Shown here piece after piece: positions 1-7,621 of a stretch of DNA of 64,000 nt (positions within the stretch are counted from its first letter, which is position 1; every line of letters starts with the position of its first letter). The stretch is from Anaeromassilibacillus sp. An200 (lineage in GTDB: Bacteria; Bacillota; Clostridia; Oscillospirales; Acutalibacteraceae). The stretch lies in contig NZ_NFJU01000001.1 of NCBI RefSeq assembly GCF_002160025.1, positions 1-64,000 on the forward strand. Reading direction: 5' to 3'. The notes under the pieces are model-generated. The model was given only the letters and a program-made list of their open reading frames with translations. It was not told where the DNA came from and ran no database searches. A program made the translations under genes and the position numbers.

Positions 1-17
1 GTAAGCGTAAAATCTAA
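1..17 (+). repeat. IS66 left terminal inverted repeat
   Basis: The first 17 bases match the reverse complement of 2486-2502 at 14 positions, including the outermost eight (GTAAGCGT). Mismatches are at positions 9, 13 and 14. Confidence 0.8.
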
Positions 18-119
18 TCACACCTTGTTCCAATATGTGTAATATGAAACAATACCTCCGTGTAGTGTCAGACAGTGCATGGTAGTGTCGTACACTGCCA
101 GCGAAGCGGAGGTATTATT

Positions 120-455
120 ATGAACAGAGGACTACGAGCGTACAACGGGCAGAATAAACTGGCACAGTGGGTACAGATCGTATCCGAGTGCCGGGAGAGT
201 GGCATGAGTGTACGGCAGTGGTGCCAGGAGCATGGCATCAATATTTCGTCCTACTATTATAAATGGCAGAGAAAAGTGTATGCCATGGTCCAGGCACAGC
301 AAGAAGTTCAATTTGCAGAGGTGACGCCAGTACAGGCAGTATGTACTGACCGTGTGGCCGTGACGATTCGGATCAATGGTATGGAAGCAGATATTCACAG
401 CGGTGCGGATGCTGCCACTGTAGAAACAGTCCTCCGGGTTCTGCAATCATGCTGA
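120..455 (+). CDS. tnpA: IS66 TnpA-like accessory protein
   Basis: This 111-residue protein is the first gene of the IS66 cassette. Its N-terminal half (about residues 10-50) reads as a helix-turn-helix segment (SGMSVRQWCQEHGI followed by a YYYKW stretch), typical of IS66 TnpA-like proteins, which are needed for transposition but whose exact role is not settled. The ATG at 120 is chosen because a GGAGGT ribosome binding site at 108-113 is well spaced from it; an upstream in-frame ATG at 75 has no such site. The 3' end overlaps tnpB by 7 bases (ATGCTGA), implying coupled translation. Confidence 0.88.
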   Translation: MNRGLRAYNGQNKLAQWVQIVSECRESGMSVRQWCQEHGINISSYYYKWQRKVYAMVQAQQEVQFAEVTPVQAVCTDRVAVTIRINGMEADIHSGADAATVETVLRVLQSC

Positions 456-805
456 GCGACTTCACCGGTGCTGACAAGGTGTATATCGCCTGCGGCTATA
501 CAGATCTGCGCCGTGGGATCGACGGCCTGGCTGCATTGGTTCAGCAGGAATTTTCGCTGGATCCATTCACCAACACGCTGTTCCTGTTCTGCGGCAGGCG
601 CCGGGATCGGATCAAGGCGCTGTACTGGGAAGGCAATGGCTTTGTGCTGCTCTACAAGCGCCTGGAGTCCGGCAGCTTCCAATGGCCCAGAAACGAGAGT
701 GAGGCCAGAGCTTTAACTCCCCAACAATACCGCTGGCTTATGGAGGGATTAAGTGTTGACCAGCCCAAGGCCCATAAGCCTGTTTCTGGTCTGGAGATCC
801 TCTAA
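449..805 (+). CDS. tnpB: IS66 TnpB (Orf2) accessory protein
   Basis: The 118-residue product has the hallmark features of the IS66 Orf2/TnpB family: the early YTDLRRGIDGL motif (about residues 17-27), the LFLFCGRRRDRIK segment (about 44-56) and the W-EGNGFVLLYKRLE block (about 59-72). IS66 TnpB is required for transposition together with TnpC; its biochemical role is unknown. Its start overlaps the tnpA stop, and 39 bases separate its stop from tnpC. Length is normal for the family. Confidence 0.93.
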   Translation: MLSDFTGADKVYIACGYTDLRRGIDGLAALVQQEFSLDPFTNTLFLFCGRRRDRIKALYWEGNGFVLLYKRLESGSFQWPRNESEARALTPQQYRWLMEGLSVDQPKAHKPVSGLEIL

Positions 806-810
806 AGTTT

Positions 811-838
811 TTGCATTTTTTCACCAATATGGTATAAT
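811..838 (+). promoter_or_regulatory. promoter in front of tnpC
   Basis: TTGCAT (811-816) and a perfect TATAAT (833-838) are separated by 16 bp, and TGG just before the -10 gives an extended -10. The tnpC ATG lies only seven bases after the -10, so transcription would start at or next to the A of the start codon. No Shine-Dalgarno sequence is present between the -10 and the ATG. Confidence 0.6.
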
Positions 839-844
839 AGACCC

Positions 845-2431
845 ATGAAAAATACAGAACTTTACGGAACAAGCAACACGGAACTGGTCACCATTTCGCG
901 TGCGGAATATGAAGAACTTCAAGCGCAGAGTCAGCGTGTCTCTGCGCTTGAAAAGCATGTGGACATACTTTTGGAGGCACTGCGCCTTGCACGGCATAAG
1001 CAATTTGGCGCATCCTCGGAAAAGAGCGACGAGATGCTTACAGAGCAGATCCGTTTCCTGTTCAATGAAGTGGAGGTATTTGACCAGCCCAAAAAGGAAG
1101 AAGTTACCGCTGTGGCTGCTCATACGCGCCACAAAAAGCATGAATACACCCTGGACAACGTTCCGGAAGGCATGCCCATAGAGGTGGTAGAGCACCGTCT
1201 GGAGGGTGAGGAACTGGTGTGTTCCCAATGCGGAAATACCATGGAGGAAATTGGTGTGGAAGTGGTAAAACGGCTCAAGATCGAGCCCATCCGTTTGGTT
1301 GTGGAGGAACACCGTTATCACACCTATGCCTGCCGGACCTGCGACCAGGAGGACATTGCGACGCCGGTTGTTAAAGCGCCACGGGAGAAGAACATCATCC
1401 CCGGCAGCTTTGCCACACCGGAAGCCATTGCCCACATTATGACGCAGAAATTTGTGATGGGCAGTCCGCTGTACCGACAGGAGCAGGAACTGCATCGCCA
1501 GGGTGTCTCCTTGAGCCGGCAGACCATGTCCAACTGGATCCTGCGGGCAGCGGAGGATTATCTGACCCCAGTGTATGAGCAGCTGCATAAAGAGCTGCTT
1601 GGCAGAGCGGTGCTCCATGCGGATGAGACAACGCTGCAGGTGCTCCATGAACCGGACAAAAAGCCTCAGAGTGAGAGCTATATGTGGCTGTACCGGACCA
1701 GTGGAGATACGGACAAGCCCATTGTCCTGTACGAGTACCAGCCGGGCCGGGGCGCCAGGCATCCAAAAGCGTTTCTGACAGGCTTCCGGGGCTACCTCCA
1801 CACGGACGGTTATGCCGGATACCACAATCTTTCGGATGAAATCACCGTGGTCGGCTGCTGGGCCCATGCCAGGCGGAAGTTTGATGAAGCAGTCAAATCT
1901 CTGCCCAAAGGGAAGGCAAAAGGTGGTTCTGCCACGCAGGGTCTGGCTTATTGCAATAAGCTGTTTGAATTGGAGGATACGTTCAGCGACCTTTCTTCGG
2001 AGGAACGATACGTCCAGCGGCTGGAGCAGGCAAAACCTGTTCTGGACGCTTTGTTGGCATGGGCAAATACCAGAACAGCAGCACCAAAGTCGGCCCTGGG
2101 CAAGGCGTTTATCTATCTAAAGGAGCAATGGCCGTATCTGGTCAATTATTTGCGGGACGGCAGGCTGGAAATCTCCAACAACCGTGCTGAGCGAAGCATA
2201 AAGCCCTTTGTGATTGACCAGAAGAACTTTCTGTTTGCCAATACGCCCAAGGGGGCTGCTGGCAGTGCTGTAATCTTTTCTATGATCCAGACAGCTCTGG
2301 AAAACCAACTGGATCCCTACCGCTACTTGACCTGGCTGCTGAAAACAGCCAACGGTGCAGATCTGACCAGACCGGACATATTCCAGAGTCTCCTCCCCTG
2401 GAAGGCTCCGGAGACGTGTAAAGTAAAATGA
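845..2431 (+). CDS. tnpC: IS66 transposase TnpC
   Basis: This 528-residue protein is the IS66 DDE transposase. An N-terminal coiled/leucine-rich region (about residues 20-50) is followed by the KQFGASSEK motif, a zinc-binding region with paired cysteines (CSQC near 127 and CRTC near 163), and the catalytic core. Candidate acidic residues are the D of HADET (about 260), the D of HTDGY (about 321) and the E of NNRAERSIK (about 447). The C-terminal tail is the usual IS66 C-terminal domain (YLTWLL region). The reading frame is full length for the family. It runs convergently towards pyk. Confidence 0.96.
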   Translation: MKNTELYGTSNTELVTISRAEYEELQAQSQRVSALEKHVDILLEALRLARHKQFGASSEKSDEMLTEQIRFLFNEVEVFDQPKKEEVTAVAAHTRHKKHEYTLDNVPEGMPIEVVEHRLEGEELVCSQCGNTMEEIGVEVVKRLKIEPIRLVVEEHRYHTYACRTCDQEDIATPVVKAPREKNIIPGSFATPEAIAHIMTQKFVMGSPLYRQEQELHRQGVSLSRQTMSNWILRAAEDYLTPVYEQLHKELLGRAVLHADETTLQVLHEPDKKPQSESYMWLYRTSGDTDKPIVLYEYQPGRGARHPKAFLTGFRGYLHTDGYAGYHNLSDEITVVGCWAHARRKFDEAVKSLPKGKAKGGSATQGLAYCNKLFELEDTFSDLSSEERYVQRLEQAKPVLDALLAWANTRTAAPKSALGKAFIYLKEQWPYLVNYLRDGRLEISNNRAERSIKPFVIDQKNFLFANTPKGAAGSAVIFSMIQTALENQLDPYRYLTWLLKTANGADLTRPDIFQSLLPWKAPETCKVK

Positions 2432-2433
2432 CG

Positions 2434-2477
2434 AGACAATCCCAGCTCTGAGAATCATCTCTGAGCTGGGATTGTCT
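2434..2477. terminator. long hairpin at the right end of the IS
   Basis: AGACAATCCCAGCTC (2434-2448) pairs perfectly with 2463-2477, with a further 4-bp inner stem after a T/T mismatch. It begins three bases after the tnpC stop. There is no T-run on either side, so termination is inferred from the stem strength and position between convergent genes rather than from a canonical intrinsic terminator. Confidence 0.55.
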
Positions 2478-2485
2478 ATGCGCCG

Positions 2486-2502
2486 TTACGTTTGACGCTT
2501 AC
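2486..2502 (-). repeat. IS66 right terminal inverted repeat
   Basis: The reverse complement begins GTAAGCGTCAAACGTAA and matches the left tip at 14 of 17 positions. It marks the right boundary of the element. Confidence 0.8.
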
Positions 2503-2505
2503 CTA

Positions 2506-4269
2506 TTAACCGCCAAAACATCTGTGATTTGCGCCATTAAATACAATACCCCGTGTAGCGTCAACTGTCACAGTAGTACCGCTCTTGAGAAGATGCGTAG
2601 CAGATTCCGCATTGACAATGACAGGCTTTTCCAACGCAAGCCCAACAACAGCTGCGTGGGAATTCTCGCCGCCCTGTTCTGTAACCAGTCCGGCACAGGA
2701 TTTGATCAAAGGCACAAGGGAATTATCTGTCTGAGGAATAACCAGAATATCTCCAGGCTTGTAATTATGAATAGCTTCCTCTGCACAGGAACAGACACAG
2801 AGATTCGCTGAAACGCAGCCGGTCCCAATTCCTTCACCAGAAACAAGCACATCTCCTACGAGCTGTACTTTCAACAGATTGGTTGTACCTGAAATTCCCA
2901 ACGGCACACCAGCGGTAATGACACACAGATCGCCATCTTTCACAAGATTCTCCTCACGTGCAACATTCACCACATGATCAAACAAATCATCCGTATTTTT
3001 CTTTTCTTCCACCATAATTGGCACAACACCCCAGGAGAGGTTCATTTGGCGCTGCACTTTGGGATCAGTGGTTCCGCTGATAATGGGGCAGACCGGACGG
3101 TATTTGGAAATCATACGTGCTGTCTTACCGGATTTTGTAACTGTAATAATAGCCGCAGCGCCCAGATCGTGAGCGGTGGTACAGGTTGCGTGGGAAATTG
3201 CGGAAGTTACATTCGGCTGCTCTGTGATTTCTCTGCGGCTGAACCGCTTTTTATAGTCAATATCCTGCTCAGTTCTCTCGGCAATACGAGACATCGTTTT
3301 AAGTGACTGCACCGGGTAATCTCCCGCAGCTGTTTCGCCGCTCAGCATAATCGCACTTGTTCCGTCATAGATTGCGTTTGCCACATCCGTCGATTCGGCA
3401 CGCGTCGGGCGGGGATTTTTCATCATGGAATCGAGCATTTGGGTAGCGGTAATCACCTGCAACCCAGCATTGTAAGCTTTTTGAATCAATTCCTTCTGAA
3501 TAATAGGAATTTCCTCCAAAGCAATTTCCACACCCAGATCTCCGCGGGCAACCATAATACCATCAGATACACGAATGATATCGTCGATATTTTCCACGCC
3601 ATCAGAATTTTCGATCTTTGCAATGATACGGATACTGTGGCAATTGTGGCGCTCAAGCTCCGCTCTCATATCCAGAATATCCTGTGCACTTCTGGTAAAG
3701 GAGGCCGCAATAAAATCAAAATCCTCCTGAACAGCAAAGGCTATATCTTCTTTGTCCTTTTCGCTGAGAAAGGGGAGGGAGAGCTTGATACCCGGGACAT
3801 TGATGCTTTTGCGAGCGGAGATCGGACCACCATTGATAACAGTGCAGAGAATATCCGTATCTGTAGCAGAATCAACCCGCAATTCAATCAAACCGTCATC
3901 GATCAGGATTTTAGAACCGGTTACCACTTCCATCGGAAGCTTGGAAAACGTAATGGCAGCGATGGTGTTATCTCCCACTACATCTCTTGAAGTGAGGGTG
4001 AAATGTGCGCCAGCCTCCAAAAAAACCTTAGGCTCACTGAATTCCTTCAGACGAATCTCAGGACCTTTTGTATCAAGCAGCAAGGCTATCGGCAGGTGCA
4101 GTTCTTCCCGAAGCTTTTTCACCTGCTCCACACGGACCTTTTGTTCTTTATGAGTTTGATGGGAGAAATTCAAACGGGCTACGTCCATACCTGCAATCAT
4201 CAGCTGCCGCAGAACATCTCCTTTATCCGTGGAGGGGCCAAGGGTACAAATGATTTTTGTTCTTCTCAT
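2506..4269 (-). CDS. pyk: pyruvate kinase with C-terminal PEP-utiliser domain
   Basis: Pyruvate kinase transfers phosphate from phosphoenolpyruvate to ADP, the last ATP-yielding step of glycolysis. The 587-residue protein opens with RRTKIICTLGPS, has the substrate-binding VARLNFSH segment (about residues 26-33) and the ARGDLGVE loop (about 245), and ends with an extra PEP-utilising-enzyme swivel domain (GGENSHAAVVGLALEKP, about 545-560) as in Bacillus-type enzymes. The ATG at 4269 is chosen because AAGAAGGG (4279-4286) is about nine bases upstream; an ATG three codons earlier abuts the ribosome site. The IS66 element begins 3 bp beyond the stop codon, so any native terminator has been displaced. 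Confidence 0.96.
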   Translation of the reverse strand: MRRTKIICTLGPSTDKGDVLRQLMIAGMDVARLNFSHQTHKEQKVRVEQVKKLREELHLPIALLLDTKGPEIRLKEFSEPKVFLEAGAHFTLTSRDVVGDNTIAAITFSKLPMEVVTGSKILIDDGLIELRVDSATDTDILCTVINGGPISARKSINVPGIKLSLPFLSEKDKEDIAFAVQEDFDFIAASFTRSAQDILDMRAELERHNCHSIRIIAKIENSDGVENIDDIIRVSDGIMVARGDLGVEIALEEIPIIQKELIQKAYNAGLQVITATQMLDSMMKNPRPTRAESTDVANAIYDGTSAIMLSGETAAGDYPVQSLKTMSRIAERTEQDIDYKKRFSRREITEQPNVTSAISHATCTTAHDLGAAAIITVTKSGKTARMISKYRPVCPIISGTTDPKVQRQMNLSWGVVPIMVEEKKNTDDLFDHVVNVAREENLVKDGDLCVITAGVPLGISGTTNLLKVQLVGDVLVSGEGIGTGCVSANLCVCSCAEEAIHNYKPGDILVIPQTDNSLVPLIKSCAGLVTEQGGENSHAAVVGLALEKPVIVNAESATHLLKSGTTVTVDATRGIVFNGANHRCFGG

Positions 4270-4329
4270 TTTTTTCATCCCTTCTTCATGTTCTTTCAGA
4301 AACAAATTTCCAAAACTATTCCATGATGT

Positions 4330-4358
4330 ATGATAGCACCAAGCAATACAAAAGGCAA
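4330..4358 (-). promoter_or_regulatory. pyk promoter
   Basis: On the minus strand TTGCCT (4358-4353) and TATCAT (4335-4330) are separated by 17 bp, about 60 bases upstream of the pyk ATG. Confidence 0.5.
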
Positions 4359-4386
4359 GTCTCAATCGAAATTTACGGTTTTTTCA

Positions 4387-4415
4387 TTGAAATTATACAG
4401 GTAAGGCGATACAAT
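4387..4415 (+). promoter_or_regulatory. promoter for the VanY-like gene and tgt
   Basis: TTGAAA (4387-4392) and TACAAT (4410-4415) have a 17-bp spacer and lie about 50 bases upstream of the TTG start at 4468. It is divergent from the pyk promoter. Confidence 0.6.
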
Positions 4416-4467
4416 AAGAAAGATACGGCAGTATATTGGAAACAATGAAAAGAAGGGAGGAGGAGCT

Positions 4468-5268
4468 TTGGCTCGGTCACGAAAACCGGAACGTGTTGTG
4501 AAAAGCAAAGTAAACTGGAAAAAACGAAGCCAGGTCAACCGTTTGCATTTGGTCATGATATTTTTAATGATTGCCATTTGCATTTCAGCCGCTGCCGGTG
4601 TTGGACTTGCCCTAATTCAAATTTACGATCCTTTTTCTGAACCGGAGGTTTCTTCTTCCGCTCCATCCACTGTGTCTTCTAAGCAGGACGAAGAACTTCC
4701 TGTTTATGATAACAGTTTTAACCTTGTTCTGGCAAACTCTTCTGATCCTTTACCGGACAGCTTTCTGGTGCAAATAACAGACTTTCATGGGGTTTCAGTA
4801 GACAAACGAATTGTTCCCGCGTTGGAAAAAATGCTGGATGCCGCAGCGAAAGATGGAATTACATTGACGGTGGAAAGCGGTTATCGGAGCTCTGAGGATC
4901 AGGATGCAGAGTTTGAGCGCCGTGTGGAAGACTTAATTGCGAACGGCTACACCCGTGTTCGTGCGGAAGCATCTGTGCAAAACAGCTTCGGACGGGGCGG
5001 CTGTAATGAAAGTCAAACGGGAATGACGGTGGGTTTTTCTACAGAAAAAGAAAATTTTGCATCCAGTGAAGCATCCCGCTGGTTGACAAAAAACTCTATT
5101 CTTTATGGTTTTGTCCTCCGTTTTCCTCAGGGAAGCGAGGATGTGACAGGAAGGGACTATGATCCCACACTATACCGTTATGTGGGCACACAAAATGCAG
5201 AAAAAATGCGGCAGCTTTCCATGTGTTTGGAGGAATACGCAGAATATTTACAGGAACAGCAGAGGTGA
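4468..5268 (+). CDS. VanY-like (peptidase M15B) membrane protein, catalytic residues lost
   Basis: The 266-residue protein has a basic N terminus, one membrane segment (about residues 28-50), a Ser/Glu linker and an extracellular domain of the VanY D-alanyl-D-alanine carboxypeptidase fold. Family landmarks remain: SGYRS (137-141), an SEHQTG-like block (180-185), LRFPQGSEDVTG and YRYVG. The catalytic residues do not: family H in SEHQTG is S182, the metal Asp is G189, and the EPWH motif reads DPTL (232-235), so three zinc ligands and the catalytic Glu are all changed. I infer a non-enzymatic peptidoglycan-binding or scaffolding role. The TTG start has a GGGAGGAGG site four bases upstream. It is followed by tgt after 38 bases, probably co-transcribed. 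Confidence 0.8.
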   Translation: MARSRKPERVVKSKVNWKKRSQVNRLHLVMIFLMIAICISAAAGVGLALIQIYDPFSEPEVSSSAPSTVSSKQDEELPVYDNSFNLVLANSSDPLPDSFLVQITDFHGVSVDKRIVPALEKMLDAAAKDGITLTVESGYRSSEDQDAEFERRVEDLIANGYTRVRAEASVQNSFGRGGCNESQTGMTVGFSTEKENFASSEASRWLTKNSILYGFVLRFPQGSEDVTGRDYDPTLYRYVGTQNAEKMRQLSMCLEEYAEYLQEQQR

Positions 5269-5306
5269 CGAGCTTCTGTTTTTATAAAGCTGAGGTGTGA
5301 TTGAGA

Positions 5307-6437
5307 TTGTATCAACTGAAAAAAAAATGCGGCACAGCCCGCAGAGGAGAATTCCATACACCGCATGGTGTGATCCAGATGCCGGCCTTTATGAATGTGG
5401 CAACAGCCGGAGCAATCAAAGGTGCGGTATCTGCTTTGGATCTCAGAGAACTGAAATGTCAGGTACAGCTTTGCAATACCTACCATCTGCATCTTCGCCC
5501 GGGAGATGAGATTGTCAAACAGCTGGGAGGACTGCACCGTTTTACCCGTTGGAATGGCCCCATCCTGACAGACAGTGGAGGATTTCAGGTTTTTTCCCTT
5601 GCCAAACTGCGCAACATCAGGGAAGAGGGGGTAACCTTTGCTTCCCATATAGATGGTCACAAAATTTTTATGGGACCCGAGGAAAGCATGCAAATTCAGT
5701 CTCATCTGGGTTCCACCGTTGCCATGGCCTTTGATGAATGTATTGAAAATCCCGCAGAATACAATTATGTCAAAGCTTCCTGCGATCGAACCGCACGCTG
5801 GCTGTATCGCTGCAAAGCAGAGATGGATCGCTTGAATTCGCTGCCGGATACCCTGAATCCTCAACAAATGCTGTTTGGCATTAATCAGGGAAGCACCTAT
5901 GCCGATCTTCGGATTGAGCATATGCGCCGGATCCGTGAGTTGGATTTAGATGGATATGCCATCGGCGGTTTAGCGGTGGGGGAGAGTGCGGAAGAAATGT
6001 ACCGCATCATTGAAGCGGTAGAACCAGAGATGCCGCAGGATAAACCCCGATATTTGATGGGAGTGGGAACCCCCGTCAACATACTGGAAGCTGTGCGGCG
6101 TGGTGTGGATCTGTTTGACTGCGTGATGCCTACCAGAAATGCCCGGCATGGCCATGCATTCACCTGGCAGGGAATCCGTAATATGATGAACGCTAAATAT
6201 ACACTGGACGAATCCCCCTTGGATTCGGAATGTGATTGTCCAGTCTGCCGCTCTTTTACACGTGCTTATGTGCATCATCTGTTCAAAAGCGGTGAAATGC
6301 TTGGTATGCGGCTTTGTGTCATGCATAACATCTATTTCTATAACACATTGCTCGAACGAATCCGTCAAGCAATGGACAACGATCAGTTTGAAGCTTTCTA
6401 TCAAAAATATACACCGATTTTGGGAATTCGCATTTAA
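5307..6437 (+). CDS. tgt: queuine/preQ1 tRNA-guanine transglycosylase
   Basis: Tgt exchanges the wobble guanine of GUN-anticodon tRNAs for the queuosine precursor preQ1. The 376-residue product has the proton-acceptor motif TDSGGFQ (D89), HIDGHKIFMGPE, the GGLAVGE loop, the nucleophile motif LFDCVMPTR (D271) and the zinc site CDCPVC with a downstream HH. The TTG at 5307 (MYQLKKK) is preferred because GAGGTG at 5292-5297 is nine bases away and matches the usual family N terminus; TTG at 5301 is a possible alternative. It precedes yajC, a pairing widespread in bacteria. Within this window the tRNA-Asp(GTC) is a likely substrate. Confidence 0.95.
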   Translation: MYQLKKKCGTARRGEFHTPHGVIQMPAFMNVATAGAIKGAVSALDLRELKCQVQLCNTYHLHLRPGDEIVKQLGGLHRFTRWNGPILTDSGGFQVFSLAKLRNIREEGVTFASHIDGHKIFMGPEESMQIQSHLGSTVAMAFDECIENPAEYNYVKASCDRTARWLYRCKAEMDRLNSLPDTLNPQQMLFGINQGSTYADLRIEHMRRIRELDLDGYAIGGLAVGESAEEMYRIIEAVEPEMPQDKPRYLMGVGTPVNILEAVRRGVDLFDCVMPTRNARHGHAFTWQGIRNMMNAKYTLDESPLDSECDCPVCRSFTRAYVHHLFKSGEMLGMRLCVMHNIYFYNTLLERIRQAMDNDQFEAFYQKYTPILGIRI

Positions 6438-6502
6438 AAGCAATCTGTAAAAATTTTGCTCTGTGTAATTTTCCCATTTTGTTTACAGAATCATTTCAAA
6501 AA

Positions 6503-6535
6503 GGGCTTGCAAGCCCGAGAAGTTCTTGCTATACT
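6503..6535 (+). promoter_or_regulatory. yajC promoter with palindrome over the -35
   Basis: TTGCAA (6507-6512) and TATACT (6530-6535) are spaced by 17 bp. The -35 is embedded in a perfect 14-bp palindrome GGGCTTGCAAGCCC (6503-6516), which may be an operator or the stem of a short terminator for tgt. Confidence 0.55.
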
Positions 6536-6575
6536 ATATGATACTATACTAAAGATATAAGGGGTATGCTTTACA

Positions 6576-6926
6576 ATGGAACGTTTCTTTTTGCTTGATG
6601 CTGCTGGAACAGCAACCGACGCGGCAGAGGGGATGGGGGCAGGAAGCCTTTTGCTCATGTTGGTTCCTTATGCACTGATCATTGTTGCTCTTTACTTTAT
6701 CATGATTCGCCCTCAATCCAAAAAGAGAAAAAAAGAAGACGCTATGCGCAAAGGCGCTCAGATTGGCGATGAAATTACAACCATTGGTGGTGTAGTGGGC
6801 CGTATTGTCAGCATTAAGGATGAAAATGAAACCCTTGTGATTGAGACTGGCACGGATCGCAGCAAGATTCGGATTAAGAGATGGGCAATTGGCAGTGTGG
6901 ATACTATTCATGATGACGCTGAATAA
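6576..6926 (+). CDS. yajC: preprotein translocase subunit YajC
   Basis: YajC is a small single-pass inner-membrane protein that associates with the Sec translocon (SecDF-YajC). The 116-residue product has a membrane helix (about residues 25-45, ending FIMIRPQSKKRKK), followed by the conserved cytoplasmic block with GAQIGDEITTIGGVVGRI and an acidic tail. The N-terminal extension (about 20 residues rich in Ala and Gly) is common in clostridial YajC. It follows tgt by 138 bases with its own promoter. secDF, the frequent downstream neighbour, is absent here. Confidence 0.94.
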   Translation: MERFFLLDAAGTATDAAEGMGAGSLLLMLVPYALIIVALYFIMIRPQSKKRKKEDAMRKGAQIGDEITTIGGVVGRIVSIKDENETLVIETGTDRSKIRIKRWAIGSVDTIHDDAE

Positions 6927-6962
6927 TCTGTAAATCGAATTCTCATAAGAGAAACATAAATC

Positions 6963-7014
6963 AAATCCTCCTTGAATATCATTTTGATAAATGATATTTG
7001 AGGAGGATTTTTTT
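6963..7014 (+). terminator. terminator hairpin that contains the next gene's Shine-Dalgarno
   Basis: A 20-nt left arm (6963-6982) pairs completely with a right arm (6991-7010), allowing two G-U pairs, around an 8-nt loop, and is followed by a run of T (7008-7014). This is a canonical intrinsic terminator 36 bases after yajC. Its right arm includes AGGAGG (7001-7006), the only ribosome binding site for the gene starting at 7015. Confidence 0.85.
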
Positions 7015-7413
7015 ATGAAGAAAAACAGGGGAGCTGAAAAAAAAGAGTGGGTAACAGCAATTCGTGCTGTTTTGATTGGTTCGTTTAGCGGAGCTTTCAT
7101 CCTGTTCCTTTTTATGGTTTTGTCTGCATATCTGATCTCCTGTATGAATCACTTTCCCCAACAGGCTGTAAATGTTATTATCTTGTTCCTTTCCGGTATT
7201 GGCTCTCTTTGCAGTGGTTTTGTGACGGCACGAACGGCGGGGAAGAGGGGGCTCCCATTGGGATCTGCTTCCGGCCTCCTCTTGTTTTTGCTTTTTGCTG
7301 CAGCTGGCTTTTCGGCAGGTTCCATCTTGTCTTTCGCTGTATTTTTTACCAGAATGGCAGTTATGGTTTTAAGCGGTGCCTTAGGAGGGTATGCGGGTAT
7401 TCGTAAAAAATGA
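7015..7413 (+). CDS. TIGR04086-family membrane protein
   Basis: This 132-residue protein has a lysine-rich cytoplasmic start (MKKNRGAEKK), and four hydrophobic segments (about residues 18-42, 50-70, 80-100 and 108-126) with small-residue motifs (GSASGLLL, SGALGGYAGI). It resembles the TIGR04086 family of small clostridial membrane proteins often found near yajC; the function is unknown to me. The ATG at 7015 is eight bases from AGGAGG. That ribosome site lies inside the terminator stem described at 6963-7014, so expression should need readthrough and unfolding, or an unseen internal start. Confidence 0.75.
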   Translation: MKKNRGAEKKEWVTAIRAVLIGSFSGAFILFLFMVLSAYLISCMNHFPQQAVNVIILFLSGIGSLCSGFVTARTAGKRGLPLGSASGLLLFLLFAAAGFSAGSILSFAVFFTRMAVMVLSGALGGYAGIRKK

Positions 7414-7436
7414 ATAACTATTGCATATTATACTAA

Positions 7437-7471
7437 AGTTTACATAATGCAAATCAGTAAGTTTACATAAT
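7437..7471. repeat. two 12-bp direct repeats upstream of spoIIM
   Basis: AGTTTACATAAT occurs at 7437-7448 and again at 7460-7471, a spacing of 23 bp, about two helical turns, in the 208-bp gap before spoIIM. This could be a tandem activator site. The rest of the gap is AT-rich; a sigma-E-like GCATATT-N13-CATAAT (7423-7448) overlaps the first copy but fits only loosely. Confidence 0.4.
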
Positions 7472-7621
7472 TTTAAGCATTGAGCATTTATGCATAGGCA
7501 GTATAATTCTTATTGCTTTTAGGAGAAATATGTATTATAGTAAAGATATTGAGTTCTTTTTTACAAACCGCATGCATATTGTTTTCCAACAGAGCAATTT
7601 TCTCTGTAGGAGGCATGTGTA

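Larger units (their letters stand above)
1..2502 (+). mobile_element. IS66-family insertion sequence, complete
   Basis: The element carries the three-gene tnpA-tnpB-tnpC arrangement of the IS66 family between imperfect terminal inverted repeats that begin GTAAGCGT. The left tip is the first base of the window and the right tip is at 2502, three bases from the pyk stop codon. IS66 elements normally duplicate 8 bp of target; the candidate right copy is CTATTAAC at 2503-2510, which contains the pyk stop, but the left copy is not visible. All three reading frames are open, so the element looks recently active. A window that begins exactly at an IS tip may reflect a contig broken at a repeat. Confidence 0.93.

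Noticed and set aside
1-120. A promoter for tnpA in the IS left end
   Set aside because: TTGTTC and TAATAT boxes are only 9 bp apart, far from the usual 16-18 bp; no support.
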